NCBI RefSeq assembly: GCF_002085925.2
Contig: NZ_CP053562.1
Span: 2,274,001 to 2,338,000, forward strand
Length of the DNA: 64,000 bases
Direction: 5' to 3'
Origin: Thioclava electrotropha
GTDB taxonomy: Bacteria; Pseudomonadota; Alphaproteobacteria; Rhodobacterales; Rhodobacteraceae
This document shows positions 9,322 to 19,042 of the stretch, piece after piece. Under the pieces are notes generated by a model, which ran no database searches, had not been told where the DNA came from, and saw only the letters and a program-made list of their open reading frames with translations. Positions within the stretch are counted from its first letter, which is position 1; every line of letters starts with the position of its first letter. The position numbers and the translations under genes were made by a program.

Positions 9322-10215
9322 GTGAAGCTCTTCTCGACACCGCCCCTTTCGCAGCTCTCGCAGGCCAAAACCGTGAAGCCCGGCGCAAGCGGCTCGCCCG
9401 GCCCGGCGCAGACCGCGACCGACCTGCCGAGCCCCCCGAGTGAGCCGCGGCTGGTGCAGATCGCCCATCTCGCCAAGGGCGGGCGCTGGCGGGTCGAGGC
9501 GATGCGCGCCCATTCCGAGCCCTGCCTGCTGTGGTTCTCGCGCGGGCAAGGCCGGATCACGCTGGGCGGCGTGACCCGCGGCTACGGCCCCAATAACGCG
9601 ATCTTCATCCCGCCGGGCGTGATGCACGGCTTCGAGATTTCCAACCAGACCCACGGTCAGGCCCTGTTCTTCGGCCGCGACAGCGACATCGCCCTGCCGC
9701 CCGCCGCCCATCACCTGCGCATCCGCGAAGCGATCGCGCAGGGCGAGATCGGCTCGATCTTGGAGGCAATCCAGCGCGAGAGCGAGAGCACGCGCCCCGC
9801 CGCAGACCGTGCGCTGCGCAGCCATCTGGGCCTGCTGAGTGTCTGGCTCGAGCGGCAGATCGCGAGCAATGCGAACGAGGCGATCCGCCCGAGCGCTGCG
9901 CGCCGTCTCGTCACGCGCTACGCCGTTCTGGTCGAGCGCGAGTATCGCGCGGGAACGCCGGTCGCGGATATCGCGCGCGAGTTGGGCGTCACGCCCACGC
10001 ATCTGTCGCGCGCCTGCCGCGATGCCTGCGGGAAATCGGCGCTGGAACTGATGCAGGAACGGCGTCTGTATGAAGCGCGCCGCCTGCTGCGCGACACGCC
10101 CGTCCCGATCAAGGATATCGCGCAGCTTCTGGGCTATCGCAGCCCGGGCTATTTCTCCCGCGCCTTTCAGGCCGGAACCGGCAGCACTCCGAACGCCTTC
10201 CGCCGCGCGAGCTGA
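9322..10215 (+). CDS. AraC-family regulator with cupin-like N-terminal domain
   Basis: A 297-aa transcription factor. Residues 45-130 look like an AraC-type cupin sensor (a short GQGRITLGG, IFIPPGVMHGF pattern). Residues 195-297 form the double helix-turn-helix; the first helix pair is IARELGVTPTHLSRACRDACG and the second is IKDIAQLLGYRSPGYFSRAF. The first 40 residues are Pro/Ala rich and poorly conserved. It converges on the aldehyde dehydrogenase gene, separated by that gene's terminator. Pairing with an alcohol or aldehyde dehydrogenase suggests related control, but no operator for it is visible. Confidence 0.85.
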   Translation: MKLFSTPPLSQLSQAKTVKPGASGSPGPAQTATDLPSPPSEPRLVQIAHLAKGGRWRVEAMRAHSEPCLLWFSRGQGRITLGGVTRGYGPNNAIFIPPGVMHGFEISNQTHGQALFFGRDSDIALPPAAHHLRIREAIAQGEIGSILEAIQRESESTRPAADRALRSHLGLLSVWLERQIASNANEAIRPSAARRLVTRYAVLVEREYRAGTPVADIARELGVTPTHLSRACRDACGKSALELMQERRLYEARRLLRDTPVPIKDIAQLLGYRSPGYFSRAFQAGTGSTPNAFRRAS

Positions 10216-10265
10216 CCCGCGCCGGGACAGGCCGCCTGCCCGATCTTCCCCGACCCAGCGACACG

Positions 10266-10296
10266 AAAAAGGGCCGCGCCTTTGCAGACGCGGCCC
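10266..10296 (-). terminator. Terminator of the aldehyde dehydrogenase gene
   Basis: A perfect 8-bp stem (GGGCCGCG / CGCGGCCC) with a 10-base loop is followed on the minus strand by five T. It lies 24 bp past the aldehyde dehydrogenase stop. There is no T-run on the plus strand, so it serves mainly the minus-strand gene. Confidence 0.8.
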
Positions 10297-10319
10297 GGGG
10301 TTTGGGGAGGTAAACCCTA

Positions 10320-11846
10320 TCAGAAGAACCCGAGCTTGTTCGGATTGTAGCTGACCAGCATGTTCTTGGTTTGCTGGTAGTGATCAAGCATCATCTTGTG
10401 GGTCTCGCGACCGATGCCCGATTGCTTGTACCCGCCAAAGGCCGCATGGGCCGGATAGGCGTGGTAGTTGTTGACCCAGACGCGCCCGGCCTCGATGCCG
10501 CGCCCGAAGCGATAGGCACGCGAGCCGTCACGGGTCCAGACACCGGCGCCAAGGCCGTACATCGTGTCATTCGCGATCTCGAGCGCCTCGGCCTCGTCCT
10601 TGAAGGTCGTGACCGACACCACCGGGCCGAAGATTTCCTCTTGGAAGACCCGCATCTTGTTGTGGCCCTTCAGGATCGTCGGCTGGATGTAGAAGCCGTT
10701 CGCCAGATCGCCGTTGAAGCGTGCGGCGTCACCGCCGGTCAGCACCTCGGCCCCTTCTTCGCGACCGATGCTCAGATAGGACATGATCTTGTCATGCTGC
10801 TCCTGGCTGGCCTGCGCACCGACCATCGTCTCCATCGCGCGGGGATCGCCCTGCTTGATGGCTTCGACGCGGGCGATGCAGCGCTCCATGAACTTCTCGT
10901 AGATGTCTTCCTGAATGAGCGCACGGCTCGGGCAGGTGCAGACCTCGCCCTGATTGAAGGCAAACAGCACGAAGCCCTCGACCGCCTTGTCGAGGAAGGC
11001 GTCATCCTCGGCCATCACGTCCGAGAAGAAGATGTTGGGCGATTTGCCACCCAGTTCCAAGGTGACCGGGATCAGGTTCTCGGTCGCGGCCTGCATGATC
11101 TTGCGACCGGTTGCGGTGGAGCCGGTAAACGCGATCTTAGCGATGCGCGAGGAGCTCGCGAGCGCCGCGCCGACTTCCGCGCCGTAGCCGTTGACGATAT
11201 TCAGCACGCCATCGGGCAGCAGGTCGGCAATGACTTCCATCACCACGAGGATCGCCGCCGGGGTCTGCTCCGCCGGTTTCAGCACGATGCAGTTGCCCGC
11301 CGCCAGAGCCGGCGCCAGTTTCCATGCCGCCATCAGCACCGAGAAGTTCCACGGGATGATCTGACCCACGACGCCCAGCGGCTCGTGGAAGTGATAGGCG
11401 ACGGTGTCGTTGTCGATCTCCGACATCGTGCCTTCCTGGCTGCGCAGAACGCCCGCGAAATAGCGGAAATGGTCGACGGCGAGCGGAATGTCGGCAGCCG
11501 TGGTCTCGCGGATCGGCTTGCCGTTGTCCCAGGTCTCGGCGGCGGCGATCAGGTCGAGATTTTCCTCGATCCGGTCGGCGATCTTGAGAAGGACATTCGA
11601 GCGCTCGGCGGCGGAAGTCTTGCCCCACGCGTCTTTCGCGGCATGGGCGGCATCGAGCGCGGCTTCGATATCCTCTGCGGAGGAATGCGCGACTTCACAG
11701 ACCTTGCCGCCGGTGATCGGCGTGATGTTGTCGAAATACTTGCCGTTTTTCGGGGGCACGAATTTGCCGCCGATGAAGTTGTCATAACGGTCGCGGAACG
11801 GCGAAACCGAAACGCCCTTGAATTCAGGTGCCATATCGTTGGCCAT
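10320..11846 (-). CDS. NAD-dependent aldehyde dehydrogenase, ExaC/AcoD type
   Basis: A 508-aa class of aldehyde dehydrogenase (acetaldehyde/ethanol oxidation type) that oxidises aldehydes to acids with NAD. The cofactor region IIPWNFSVL is at residues 163-171 and the FTGSTATG loop at 240-247. The general-base Glu264 lies in LELGGKSPN and the catalytic Cys303 in GEVCTC, where a second Cys follows at 305, as in the ExaC subfamily. The start is supported by GGGAGGAAG upstream of the ATG at 11846. A CTGTCTC-N6-GAGACAG palindrome lies about 110-130 bp upstream, the same as in front of the GAF-Fis regulator at 22.4 kb, so that regulator probably controls this gene. Substrate identity is inferred from family only. 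Confidence 0.92.
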   Translation of the reverse strand: MANDMAPEFKGVSVSPFRDRYDNFIGGKFVPPKNGKYFDNITPITGGKVCEVAHSSAEDIEAALDAAHAAKDAWGKTSAAERSNVLLKIADRIEENLDLIAAAETWDNGKPIRETTAADIPLAVDHFRYFAGVLRSQEGTMSEIDNDTVAYHFHEPLGVVGQIIPWNFSVLMAAWKLAPALAAGNCIVLKPAEQTPAAILVVMEVIADLLPDGVLNIVNGYGAEVGAALASSSRIAKIAFTGSTATGRKIMQAATENLIPVTLELGGKSPNIFFSDVMAEDDAFLDKAVEGFVLFAFNQGEVCTCPSRALIQEDIYEKFMERCIARVEAIKQGDPRAMETMVGAQASQEQHDKIMSYLSIGREEGAEVLTGGDAARFNGDLANGFYIQPTILKGHNKMRVFQEEIFGPVVSVTTFKDEAEALEIANDTMYGLGAGVWTRDGSRAYRFGRGIEAGRVWVNNYHAYPAHAAFGGYKQSGIGRETHKMMLDHYQQTKNMLVSYNPNKLGFF

Positions 11847-11955
11847 TGGTCTTCCTCCCAGATTGAACGCAACCGACAGGGCTGCGCGCCATGGGATAAG
11901 CCTGCCGAACCGCGCGCCCTGCGCATAGCCGCTCTGCGCTGGTGGAATGCATCAT

Positions 11956-11975
11956 CTGTCTCGCGCCTGAGACAG
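11956..11975. promoter_or_regulatory. 20-bp palindromic operator upstream of the aldehyde dehydrogenase
   Basis: CTGTCTC-N6-GAGACAG is a perfect 7-bp inverted repeat whose centre is about 119 bp before the aldehyde dehydrogenase ATG. An identical half-site pair with the same 6-bp spacer occurs at 22517-22536 upstream of the GAF-Fis regulator. The form fits binding by a dimeric Fis-type helix-turn-helix protein. The assignment to that protein is inference. Confidence 0.7.
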
Positions 11976-12111
11976 GTGCAGCCGCAGCATTGAGATTTTG
12001 CCGGGGCGCTGAGACTATCGAAGACGGCGTGTGTCGCGCGCGTCAGGAAGCGAAGTCCTGAGACGAGTCGAGATCGCGACGGCAAGTCGTTCGGGGACGG
12101 CCCGAGCCGGA

Positions 12112-14492
12112 TCAGAAACGCGCCGTCCATCCCAGCGAAACCCCCATCGCCGAACTCTGCCCCGGCTCGTAGACGAGCCCCGCACCGAGTCGCCCGATCC
12201 CGGCCTTGCGCGAATAGCCGATCTGCAGGTCGGGCTGAGGGGCCGCACTTTCGATATTCACCGAGGCTGTCGTCATCACGACCTTTTCGGAGCGCGTATT
12301 TCCGACGGCTGCGCCGACAGCGGTCGGAACGCTCATCGTCAATTTCCCCGAGGCCAGCGCGATCGGCGTAGAAACCCCGACAGAGAGGCGGTCGTCCCCG
12401 GTCAGAAAACCGGTCTTGCTCAGGCCAATGGCATAGGCGTTCGACCTCAGCCCGCTCCCGGATTGGAGCAAACCGTTCCCGGAGAAGCTGGAGTTGCCAT
12501 TCGCTGCGGTAAGCTCGAGAGTCGTCCCGTCGCCGAGAGCGACATTCATCCCGAGCTGTACGAAATGGGTATTGCTCGAAAGCCCGCCGCCAAACGCGCC
12601 CCCCACCGAGGTGCCCAGGAAACCGCCGTCTTCGTGCAGATTGCCGACGGTCATCGAAAGCGTGCTGGCGCCGAACCGGGCATTGAGCGAACCGGCGATA
12701 TATTGCGAGCTAACATCGCCCGCGCCGCCGCCTGCCTGCGAAATCGAGGCCGATACGCCATCGCCGAGACCGACTTCGTAGTGAAGCGCGGAGTCGGTGT
12801 CGAAAGACTTCAAATAAGGCGCGGCCATCGCGGCACTGTCGACCCATTTCGTTCCGGCAATCGCGGAGCTGTCGCCATGTGACAGCGACAGGGTGCCGGT
12901 GCCCGCGCTGAAATTGACCGGAGCGGTCGCCCCCATCGCGAAAGTCTCGGTGGAGGCCTGCGCGGCGCGGGCATCGGCATAGTCGGCCACGAAGCTGCTC
13001 GCCGCCACGTGATAGCCGCGATCATAGGCATCCGTGACGATCATCCGCTGATTGGAGAGTGTCGCGCGCAGGGCGCCTGCGACACCGCGGGTTGCGCTGA
13101 TCGTGCTCTGGGTGGCGGGCACGGAAGGACCGTCGAGCGAGCTGGTCGTCTCGACTTTCAGCGTTCCGGCCGGTGCCTGAGCCTGCCGGAGATTGAGCTC
13201 GCCCCAGCCATAGATCGGGTCGATCCCCACCGCACCGAGATCGGTTGCGCTGTTTTCGAGGATCTGCACGATCTGCTGACCGGTGAGCTCGGGGAACTCG
13301 CTCTTGAGCACCGCAACCGCGCCGGTGACATAGGGCGTCGCCATCGAGGTCCCGCTCATATAGGCGTAATCGCTTCCAAGATCGCTCGGGTAGGTCGAGA
13401 GGATATCCACGCCCGGTGCCGCGAGGCAATAATTCATCGCCTCGCCACAGCGGTTGGAAAAACTGGCGATCTGGTGGTTGCTGTCAACAGCCACGACACC
13501 AAGGATCGAGCCTTCCATTTCCGGGAAATACTCCGGCAGGCCCGCCATCAAACTGGGATTGGCGCCGCCGTCATTGCCCGCGGCGAACACGCTGACCATT
13601 CCCGCCTTTGCCGCCGCGTCGAGCGAGTCGATGGTGGCCGATCCAAGCTGTTGGCGGATCTGGTCGGCGCTCGAAAACTGGTCGATCGTGAGCGTCTTGT
13701 TATTGCTGTCCACATAGGCCCAGCTGTTGTTCATCGATACCGCGCCGGCATTGACCGAGCGCGTGACCGCATCGGCGTAGCTGCCCGCAGGCACCGAACC
13801 TCCGACGCCTTGCAGGATCATCAGCTTGGACCCCAGGCAATCCCCTCGATCCCCTGCCCGTTCTGCACACCGGCAACGATCCCGGCCACATGCGTGCCGT
13901 GCCCGTCGGTGTCGGTGACGTCAGAGGTGTTGTCGAAATAGCTGTAGGAGAGCGCGCCATCGATGTTGTCAGCGAGATCGGGATGGGTCACATCCGCGCC
14001 GGAATCGTAGATCGACACGAGCGTTCCCAACCCATAGGCCCCCTCGGCGTAGCGATAGGCCGCCTCGGTCTGCGCAAGACCGCCGCTTGCATAATACTCG
14101 TCGGTCTCGAAACTGCTGACGCTGCCGCCAGTGCCGGTATACGGCGCGTTGCCCGAGGGCGGCGGCTGGGTGTTGCTCGAGGAGCCGGATGAGCTCGAGG
14201 ACCCGCCTCCTCCTCCCCCCGCAGCGGCGGCCAGCCCCACCACGCCAAGGCCAAGGAGCAAGAGCATGCTGTTGGAGCCGGTCACGGATGTCGTGCTGGC
14301 CGCGGCAGTATCCGCAGTATTTCCCGAAGCGGTGTCAGCCGAACCGGGCGCGGCGGCGGGAGCCTGCGCGAGTCCGTACGAGACCGTCGTGCGACCCGCG
14401 AGCGCGATCCGTTGAGTGAGATCCTGTGCATGCACCTGTGTGACGGCAAGCGAGGTCAAAGCCGTCGCCGCCAGAATACGTCCCATCGTCAT
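12112..14492 (-). pseudogene. Autotransporter subtilase (S8 peptidase) split by a frameshift
   Basis: A secreted serine protease of the type Va kind: signal peptide, S8 catalytic domain, then a C-terminal outer-membrane barrel ending in Phe (LGWTARF). The 5' part (14492-13821, 223 aa) carries signal peptide MTMGRILAATALTSLAVTQVHA, a second hydrophobic stretch, a Gly6-Ser linker, and catalytic Asp163 (YDSGAD) and His198 (DGHGTH). The 3' part (13821-12112) carries the oxyanion Asn in AGNDGG, catalytic Ser in SGTSMATP and the barrel. The frames join at 13831-13834, where a run of four G (minus strand) would restore AWGSKLMILQG if it were five. So either one G has been lost or the assembly has a homopolymer error; the two halves overlap as TGATG. 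The ATG at 14492 is chosen over a TTG one codon upstream, with AAAGGG as ribosome site. Restored length is about 795 aa. Confidence 0.85.
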
Positions 14493-14968
14493 CAAGATCC
14501 CTTTCGCGGAAAAATGCCTGCGTCGCGGAGGTCCGGTCTTCTTTTTGTCTGGATAGCCTCAGCGATACTGTGCTTCTCCCCTTGCTTCAACGACACTTGA
14601 GTTAAGCATCGGTTAAACGCGCTGGCATGTGTCGATAGCGACGCAGGGAGCCCTCGGAAAATTCATCAGGGCGCGCTTGGAAACGCAGTGGACACGGTGC
14701 GAAATCTCAATGTTTCTTGGCCCGCCTTAGCGAAGTCGCAGATGGCGGGACGTCGGATGCGCTGCGCCTCGCAAGCATGCCGGTCGCTTCGGATACACGA
14801 ACAATTGAAACGTTATCGCGGCGCTCGGTCGGGTTGCATCGGCCCCTTTCGGCACAATCTGCAGCGTAGCGGGTCGCGTACCGCGGCGCGCGACGTTGAG
14901 CGAACCGCGCGCATCTATGCGAGACGAGGCGGCCAAATGACCCGCGACTGAACCGCTTTGATCTGCGC
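14493..14968. other. 476-bp intergenic region, no supported gene
   Basis: This holds the upstream region of the autotransporter gene and the region downstream of the GNAT gene. Several open frames of 60-110 codons cross it, but none has a ribosome site, a recognisable domain or convincing codon structure. I see no strong hairpin with a T-run. Confidence 0.5.
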
Positions 14969-15787
14969 TCAACCAAGCTCCATCGTTGCGATGGCCTGCA
15001 AGGATGCCGTCGTCTTCGGAGCGGTGCCGCGATACATGCGCGCCGTCTCGAAAGCCGGGGTGAAGCCGCACTCCGACAGACGGGCCCTGAGTGGCGCGTT
15101 GCTCTCGGGCAGGTCGATCGAGACGGGCGCAGTCGGAAAGCGGTTCGCCGCGGCACGTGCCAGCCGCATCGCATCGTCACTCCGCTCGGCAATGATCGGC
15201 CCGATCTTGAGCCCCTCGCGACATTGCCGCACGGTCGCGAAGCCTGTGCCATCGCTGAGCCGGACGGTCTGACGGGATGGGCCGGGCGCGAGCCAGCGGC
15301 TCAGGAAAGCGTCCCGCCGCACGCCAGATGCCTGCGCATCGAGCGCAATGAGGTGCTTCAGGTCAGCATGCTCGGCCAGCACGATGCCCGTGTCGTCTTC
15401 GGGTGACAGCACCCCCGTCAGCCGCAAACTCGCGCCCTGACGTCGAAACCCGGAGCGCGCGTAATTGTCCTGCTGCGCGGCCACGCCATCGAGCCCGACG
15501 CTGCGCTCTCCTGAATGGCGCAGCGCATGTTGCCACAGGGCGAACCCGATGCCCTGCCCCCGGACTTCGGGTTTGCAGATATAGAGACCCAGGAACGCGT
15601 TTTTCGCATCGTGATTGACCACAGAAATCGCGGCAACAGGCGCGCCATCCACATCTGCGACAAAGAAGCCTTGGGGATCGGCTGCGTAGAACGCCTCGGC
15701 ATCCGCGAGGCCGGGATTCCAGCCCTCGGCGGCGGCCCAGTCGAGAACCGTCTCCAGCTCTGACAGATCGGCATTGCGCAGGATCAT
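14969..15787 (-). CDS. GNAT-family N-acetyltransferase with Acetyltransf_18-like C-terminal domain
   Basis: A 272-aa protein. Residues 1-130 form a GNAT domain with the acetyl-CoA loop seen in CKPEVRGQGIGFALWQHAL. Residues 140-272 resemble the second domain of YitH/HolE-like acetyltransferases and end with MYRGTAPKTTASLQAIATMELG. The ATG at 15787 overlaps the GntR stop by four bases (ATGA), so the two are translationally coupled. The frame is open further upstream, but homology starts at MILRNADLSE. The substrate is unknown; the neighbours suggest a role in handling the compound sensed by the GntR protein. Confidence 0.8.
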   Translation of the reverse strand: MILRNADLSELETVLDWAAAEGWNPGLADAEAFYAADPQGFFVADVDGAPVAAISVVNHDAKNAFLGLYICKPEVRGQGIGFALWQHALRHSGERSVGLDGVAAQQDNYARSGFRRQGASLRLTGVLSPEDDTGIVLAEHADLKHLIALDAQASGVRRDAFLSRWLAPGPSRQTVRLSDGTGFATVRQCREGLKIGPIIAERSDDAMRLARAAANRFPTAPVSIDLPESNAPLRARLSECGFTPAFETARMYRGTAPKTTASLQAIATMELG

Positions 15788-16470
15788 GCCCCCAACGCCT
15801 CCCTCAAGCTCGCAGGGGCGGAGGTGCGGTTTCGCAAGTCGAGCGAGCTGAGGAGGTCGAGAAGGTGGTTTTTCATCAGCTCCTCCGCCAAATCGGCATC
15901 GCGTTCCGCGAAGGCGCGCATCAAGGCATGGTGGGCGTGGCTTTCGCAAAGCGCCCCGCGCCGGTGCCAATAGAGCGCGATGATCAACGAAGACCGCGCG
16001 ACCAGCTGGGTGATGAATTCGGTGATCGTGGCCTGATCGGCAATCCGTGCGATCTCGAGATGGAACTGCCCCGAGAGAAAGAGCGCCCGGCCCGCCTCGC
16101 CATCGTCGATCGCCGCGTGCTCTTCATCGATGTGACGTTGAAGCGCCGCGAGGTCGTCCTCGGTGATCCGCTCGGCGGCCGAGCGCGCGGTGCGCGGCTC
16201 GAGCAGGGCGCGCGCCTCGAACACCTCGCGCGCCTCGCGCACCGTGGGCTGCGCGACATAGGCCCCGCGGTTGCGCTTGAGTTCCACCAGCCGGTCATGG
16301 GCCAGCCGCTGCAGCGCGGCGCGGATGATGGTCCGCGAGACACCGTATATCTCCCCCAGCTCCTCTTCCGACAGCTTTGTGCCCGGCATCAGCCGATGCT
16401 CGTGAATCGCGAGCGCCAGATCATTGGCGATCGTATCGGGCATCGGGGCGGCGGGGAGCGGGTCGTTCAT
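15784..16470 (-). CDS. GntR/FadR-family (FCD domain) transcriptional regulator
   Basis: A 228-aa regulator. The N-terminal winged helix spans about residues 10-75 (ALAIHEHRLMPGTKLSEEELGEIYGVSRTIIRAAL), and the alpha-helical FCD ligand domain covers about 85-215. FCD metal ligands are plausible at FHLEIAR and in SHAHHALMRAF. The ATG at 16470 is supported by AAAGGAACT; an upstream in-frame codon would run the gene through its own operator. It is divergent from an ABC importer operon, with a perfect ATTGTATACAAT operator in between, so it most likely represses that operon and itself until a ligand is present. Confidence 0.9.
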   Translation of the reverse strand: MNDPLPAAPMPDTIANDLALAIHEHRLMPGTKLSEEELGEIYGVSRTIIRAALQRLAHDRLVELKRNRGAYVAQPTVREAREVFEARALLEPRTARSAAERITEDDLAALQRHIDEEHAAIDDGEAGRALFLSGQFHLEIARIADQATITEFITQLVARSSLIIALYWHRRGALCESHAHHALMRAFAERDADLAEELMKNHLLDLLSSLDLRNRTSAPASLREALGA

Positions 16471-16540
16471 CTTGAGTTCCTTTCGTTCACACGATGCCCC
16501 GGGCGATCCGCGGAGGACAAGCTGGATCGCTTCGATTCGG

Positions 16541-16552
16541 ATTGTATACAAT
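16541..16552. promoter_or_regulatory. GntR/FCD-type operator ATTGTATACAAT
   Basis: A perfect 12-bp palindrome in the divergent spacer between the GntR gene (71 bp away) and the importer operon. TTGTATACAA-like palindromes are typical of FCD-type GntR regulators, so this is the likely site for the adjacent protein. Confidence 0.75.
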
Positions 16553-16574
16553 GTTGTGTCGTAATTTTGCGCAT

Positions 16575-16591
16575 GCAGAAAATTTTTCTGC
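16575..16591. repeat. 17-bp inverted repeat in the GntR/importer spacer
   Basis: GCAGAAAA-T-TTTTCTGC is a perfect 8-bp inverted repeat one base apart, 22 bp from the GntR-type operator and about 108 bp before the importer ATG. It could be a second regulator site or part of a promoter; no protein can be named. Confidence 0.45.
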
Positions 16592-16698
16592 TCAAATTCG
16601 AGGCAAGGTCGGATTCACGGCACCGTGAGTTCGGAAAATGATGGCGAGCTGTCCGGTTCGCACCGAAGGCTGAACCCAGATCAAAGGGAAGCGATGCG

Positions 16699-17673
16699 AT
16701 GCGAACGGCACATGATCTCGAGCTGGTGAACCTGACGAAGCGCTACGGCGACACGGTCGCGGTGGACGCGATCAATCATGTCTTCGCGCCGGGCAGCTAT
16801 GTCTGCCTGCTCGGTCCCTCGGGCTGCGGCAAGAGCTCGACCCTGCGGATGATCGCGGGCCATGAAAGCGTGAGCGAAGGCGCGATCCGCCTGAACGGCG
16901 TTGATATCTCCGCCCTGCCCCCGGCCAAGCGCGGCACGGCGATGATGTTTCAGAACTACGCGCTCTTTCCGCATCTCTCGGTCAAGGACAATGTCGCGTT
17001 CTCGCTGCGGATGAAGGGCGTCGACAAGACCGCGCGCCATGCCAAGGCGATGGAGCTTCTCGAACTCGTCGATATGGCGCATCTCTCCGAGCGTCTTCCC
17101 ACGCAGCTCTCCGGTGGGCAGCAGCAACGCGTCGCGCTGGCGCGCGCGCTGGTCACCGAACCGGAAGTACTGCTTCTCGACGAACCGCTTTCCGCGCTCG
17201 ACCCCTTCCTGCGGGTGCGGATGCGTGCCGAGCTCAAGCGGCTGCAGCGCGAGCTCGGCATCACCTTCCTTCATGTCACCCACGGGCAGGACGAGGCGCT
17301 CGCGCTCGCCGACGAGGTCGTGGTCATGAACAATGCCGTCATCGAACAGGCCGGACCCGCACGCGAGGTGTTCAACACGCCCCGGACCGAATTCGTGGCG
17401 CGCTTCATGGGCGGCCACAACGTGGTCACGCTCGACGGGCAGCTCCATGCGATCCGCTCGGATGCAGTGCGCCTTGGCCCCGAGGGGATGCCCGCGACGG
17501 TCAGTGCGATCGAATATCAGGGCGACCGCGTCGCGGTAACCGCCCAGGCCGAGGGCCAGGAACCGATCATCGCGCTGATGAGCGACGAGGCCTTCTATTC
17601 CAACGACATAAACCCGGGCGAGCAAGTGCGTCTTGCTTGGGATGAGGGGCGGCTGCACCGCCTCCGTGCCTGA
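16699..17673 (+). CDS. ABC importer ATP-binding protein, PotA-like
   Basis: A 324-aa ATPase of the polyamine/iron/sulfate (CUT1-MOI) importer family. Walker A is GPSGCGKSS (about residues 40-48), the Q-loop is [11 protein letters not shown], the signature is [15 protein letters not shown], Walker B is [11 protein letters not shown], and the switch His is in [16 protein letters not shown]-like C-terminal region follows (about 240-324). The AAAGGGAAG site favours the second of two close ATGs (16694 and 16699). It is the first gene of a five-gene unit with a Tat-exported binding protein, two permeases and a racemase. Confidence 0.92.
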   Translation: MRTAHDLELVNLTKRYGDTVAVDAINHVFAPGSYVCLLGPSGCGKSSTLRMIAGHESVSEGAIRLNGVDISALPPAKRGTAMMFQNYALFPHLSVKDNVAFSLRMKGVDKTARHAKAMELLELVDMAHLSERLPTQLSGGQQQRVALARALVTEPEVLLLDEPLSALDPFLRVRMRAELKRLQRELGITFLHVTHGQDEALALADEVVVMNNAVIEQAGPAREVFNTPRTEFVARFMGGHNVVTLDGQLHAIRSDAVRLGPEGMPATVSAIEYQGDRVAVTAQAEGQEPIIALMSDEAFYSNDINPGEQVRLAWDEGRLHRLRA

Positions 17674-17704
17674 AATCGACACTCCAACAGAGGGATAAGT
17701 GACA

Positions 17705-18970
17705 ATGTCGAAAACCGGTTATACCCGCCGCTCGATTCTCAAGACCGGGGCGGCCGCGCTTGGCGCCTCCGCCTTCCCGGCGCCGATGATCTGGGCGCAG
17801 GAAATCAAGAACATCACGCTGCGCCAGTTCGGCACGGGCGTGTCGAACCTCAATGACGTGGCCAACAAGGTGAAGGAAGACCTTGGCTTCACGCTCGAGA
17901 TGACCGCGCTCGATTCCGACGCGGTGACCCAGCGCGCGGCAACCCAGCCCGACAGCTTCGACATCGCCGATATCGAATACTGGATCTGCAAGAAGGTCTG
18001 GCCGACCGGCAACCTGCAGGCGATGGATACCTCGAAGATCAAGAATTACGACAAGATCGTCGGCATCTTCAAATCCGGCAAGCTGACGCCCGAGAGCGAG
18101 ATCGCCCAAGGCACCGCGCCGTCGACCGTGGGCTTCGTCGAGGGCCCCGGCGGCACCACCTTCGCCGATCAGGAAACCGGCTGGATGACGCTGATCCCGA
18201 CCATCTACAACGCCGACACGCTGGGCATCCGCCCCGACCTGATCGGGCGCCCGATCGAGAGTTGGACGGAACTGCTGAACCCCGAGTTCAAGGGCAAGGC
18301 TTCGATCCTCGACATCTCCTCGATCGGCATCATGGACATGGCCATGGTCTGCGAGGCGATGGGTGAGATCCAGTATGGCGACAAGGGCAACATGACCCGC
18401 GAAGAGATCGACAAGACCATGGCGATCTTCACCGAGGCGAAGAAGAACGGCCAGTTCCGTGCCTTCTGGAAGACCTTCGACGAGAGCGTGAACCTGATGG
18501 CCTCGGGCGAGGTCGTGATCCAGTCGATGTGGTCGCCCGCGATCACCGCGGTGAAATCGCGCGGCATCGATTGCGTCTACCAGCCTCTGAAAGAGGGCTA
18601 TCGCAGCTGGGGCGGCGGTCTCGGCCTGTCGAAGTCGCTCTCGGGCATGGAGCTCGATGCGGCCTATGAATACATCAACTGGTATCTCTCGGGCTGGGTC
18701 GGCGGCTACCTGATGCGTCAGGGCTATTACTCGGCCGTGCCGGAAACCTCGAAGGACTTCATGTCCGACAACGAGTGGGGCTACTGGTTCGAAGGCAAGC
18801 CCGCGACGGATGTGATCACCAGCCCGACCGGCGACAAGCTGGCCGAAGCCGGCGAGACCCGCGACGGCGGCTCTTTCTACGACCGCATGGGCCATGTCGC
18901 GTGCTGGAACGCAGTGATGGACGAGAACCAGTACATGGTTCGCAAGTGGAACGAGTTCATCGCCTCGTGA
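17705..18970 (+). CDS. Extracellular solute-binding protein family 1 (PotD-like), Tat signal
   Basis: The 421-aa periplasmic receptor of the importer. The N-terminus has a twin-arginine signal (TRRSILKTGAAALGASAF) and cleavage is likely after MIWA. The body has the two-lobed type II binding-protein layout seen in spermidine/putrescine and related receptors, such as SFDIADIEYW near residue 80 and VIQSMWSPA in the second lobe. A GTG two codons upstream is an alternative start; the ATG at 17705 has better spacing to GAGGGATA. A hairpin repeat follows the gene before the permeases. The ligand cannot be read from the sequence; the racemase in the operon suggests an amino acid or hydantoin-like compound. 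Confidence 0.9.
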   Translation: MSKTGYTRRSILKTGAAALGASAFPAPMIWAQEIKNITLRQFGTGVSNLNDVANKVKEDLGFTLEMTALDSDAVTQRAATQPDSFDIADIEYWICKKVWPTGNLQAMDTSKIKNYDKIVGIFKSGKLTPESEIAQGTAPSTVGFVEGPGGTTFADQETGWMTLIPTIYNADTLGIRPDLIGRPIESWTELLNPEFKGKASILDISSIGIMDMAMVCEAMGEIQYGDKGNMTREEIDKTMAIFTEAKKNGQFRAFWKTFDESVNLMASGEVVIQSMWSPAITAVKSRGIDCVYQPLKEGYRSWGGGLGLSKSLSGMELDAAYEYINWYLSGWVGGYLMRQGYYSAVPETSKDFMSDNEWGYWFEGKPATDVITSPTGDKLAEAGETRDGGSFYDRMGHVACWNAVMDENQYMVRKWNEFIAS

Positions 18971-18978
18971 TGACCGTG

Positions 18979-19030
18979 GTGGGGCTATCCGCCCCCCACA
19001 CCCCCCGAGGATATTTGAGCCAAGTCGAAG
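18979..19030 (+). repeat. Dispersed hairpin repeat, copy A (one hairpin plus tail)
   Basis: A GTGGGG / CCCCAC stem-loop is followed by the tail CCCCCGAGGATATTT, then CCAAG and CGAAG. The same tail occurs at 37441-37470 and, reversed, at 49731-49752. Here it sits between the binding protein and the first permease and may reduce read-through or stabilise the upstream message. Confidence 0.65.
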
Positions 19031-19042
19031 GGCAGGATCGCG

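Noticed and set aside
8233..10002. A minus-strand open frame of 589 codons opposite miaA and the AraC gene
   Set aside because: Both plus-strand genes have clear motifs, and the minus frame has none and would overlap both completely.
14688..14951. An 87-codon plus-strand frame in the 476-bp gap
   Set aside because: It has no ribosome site, very high Arg content and no recognisable pattern, and it runs against the neighbouring genes.
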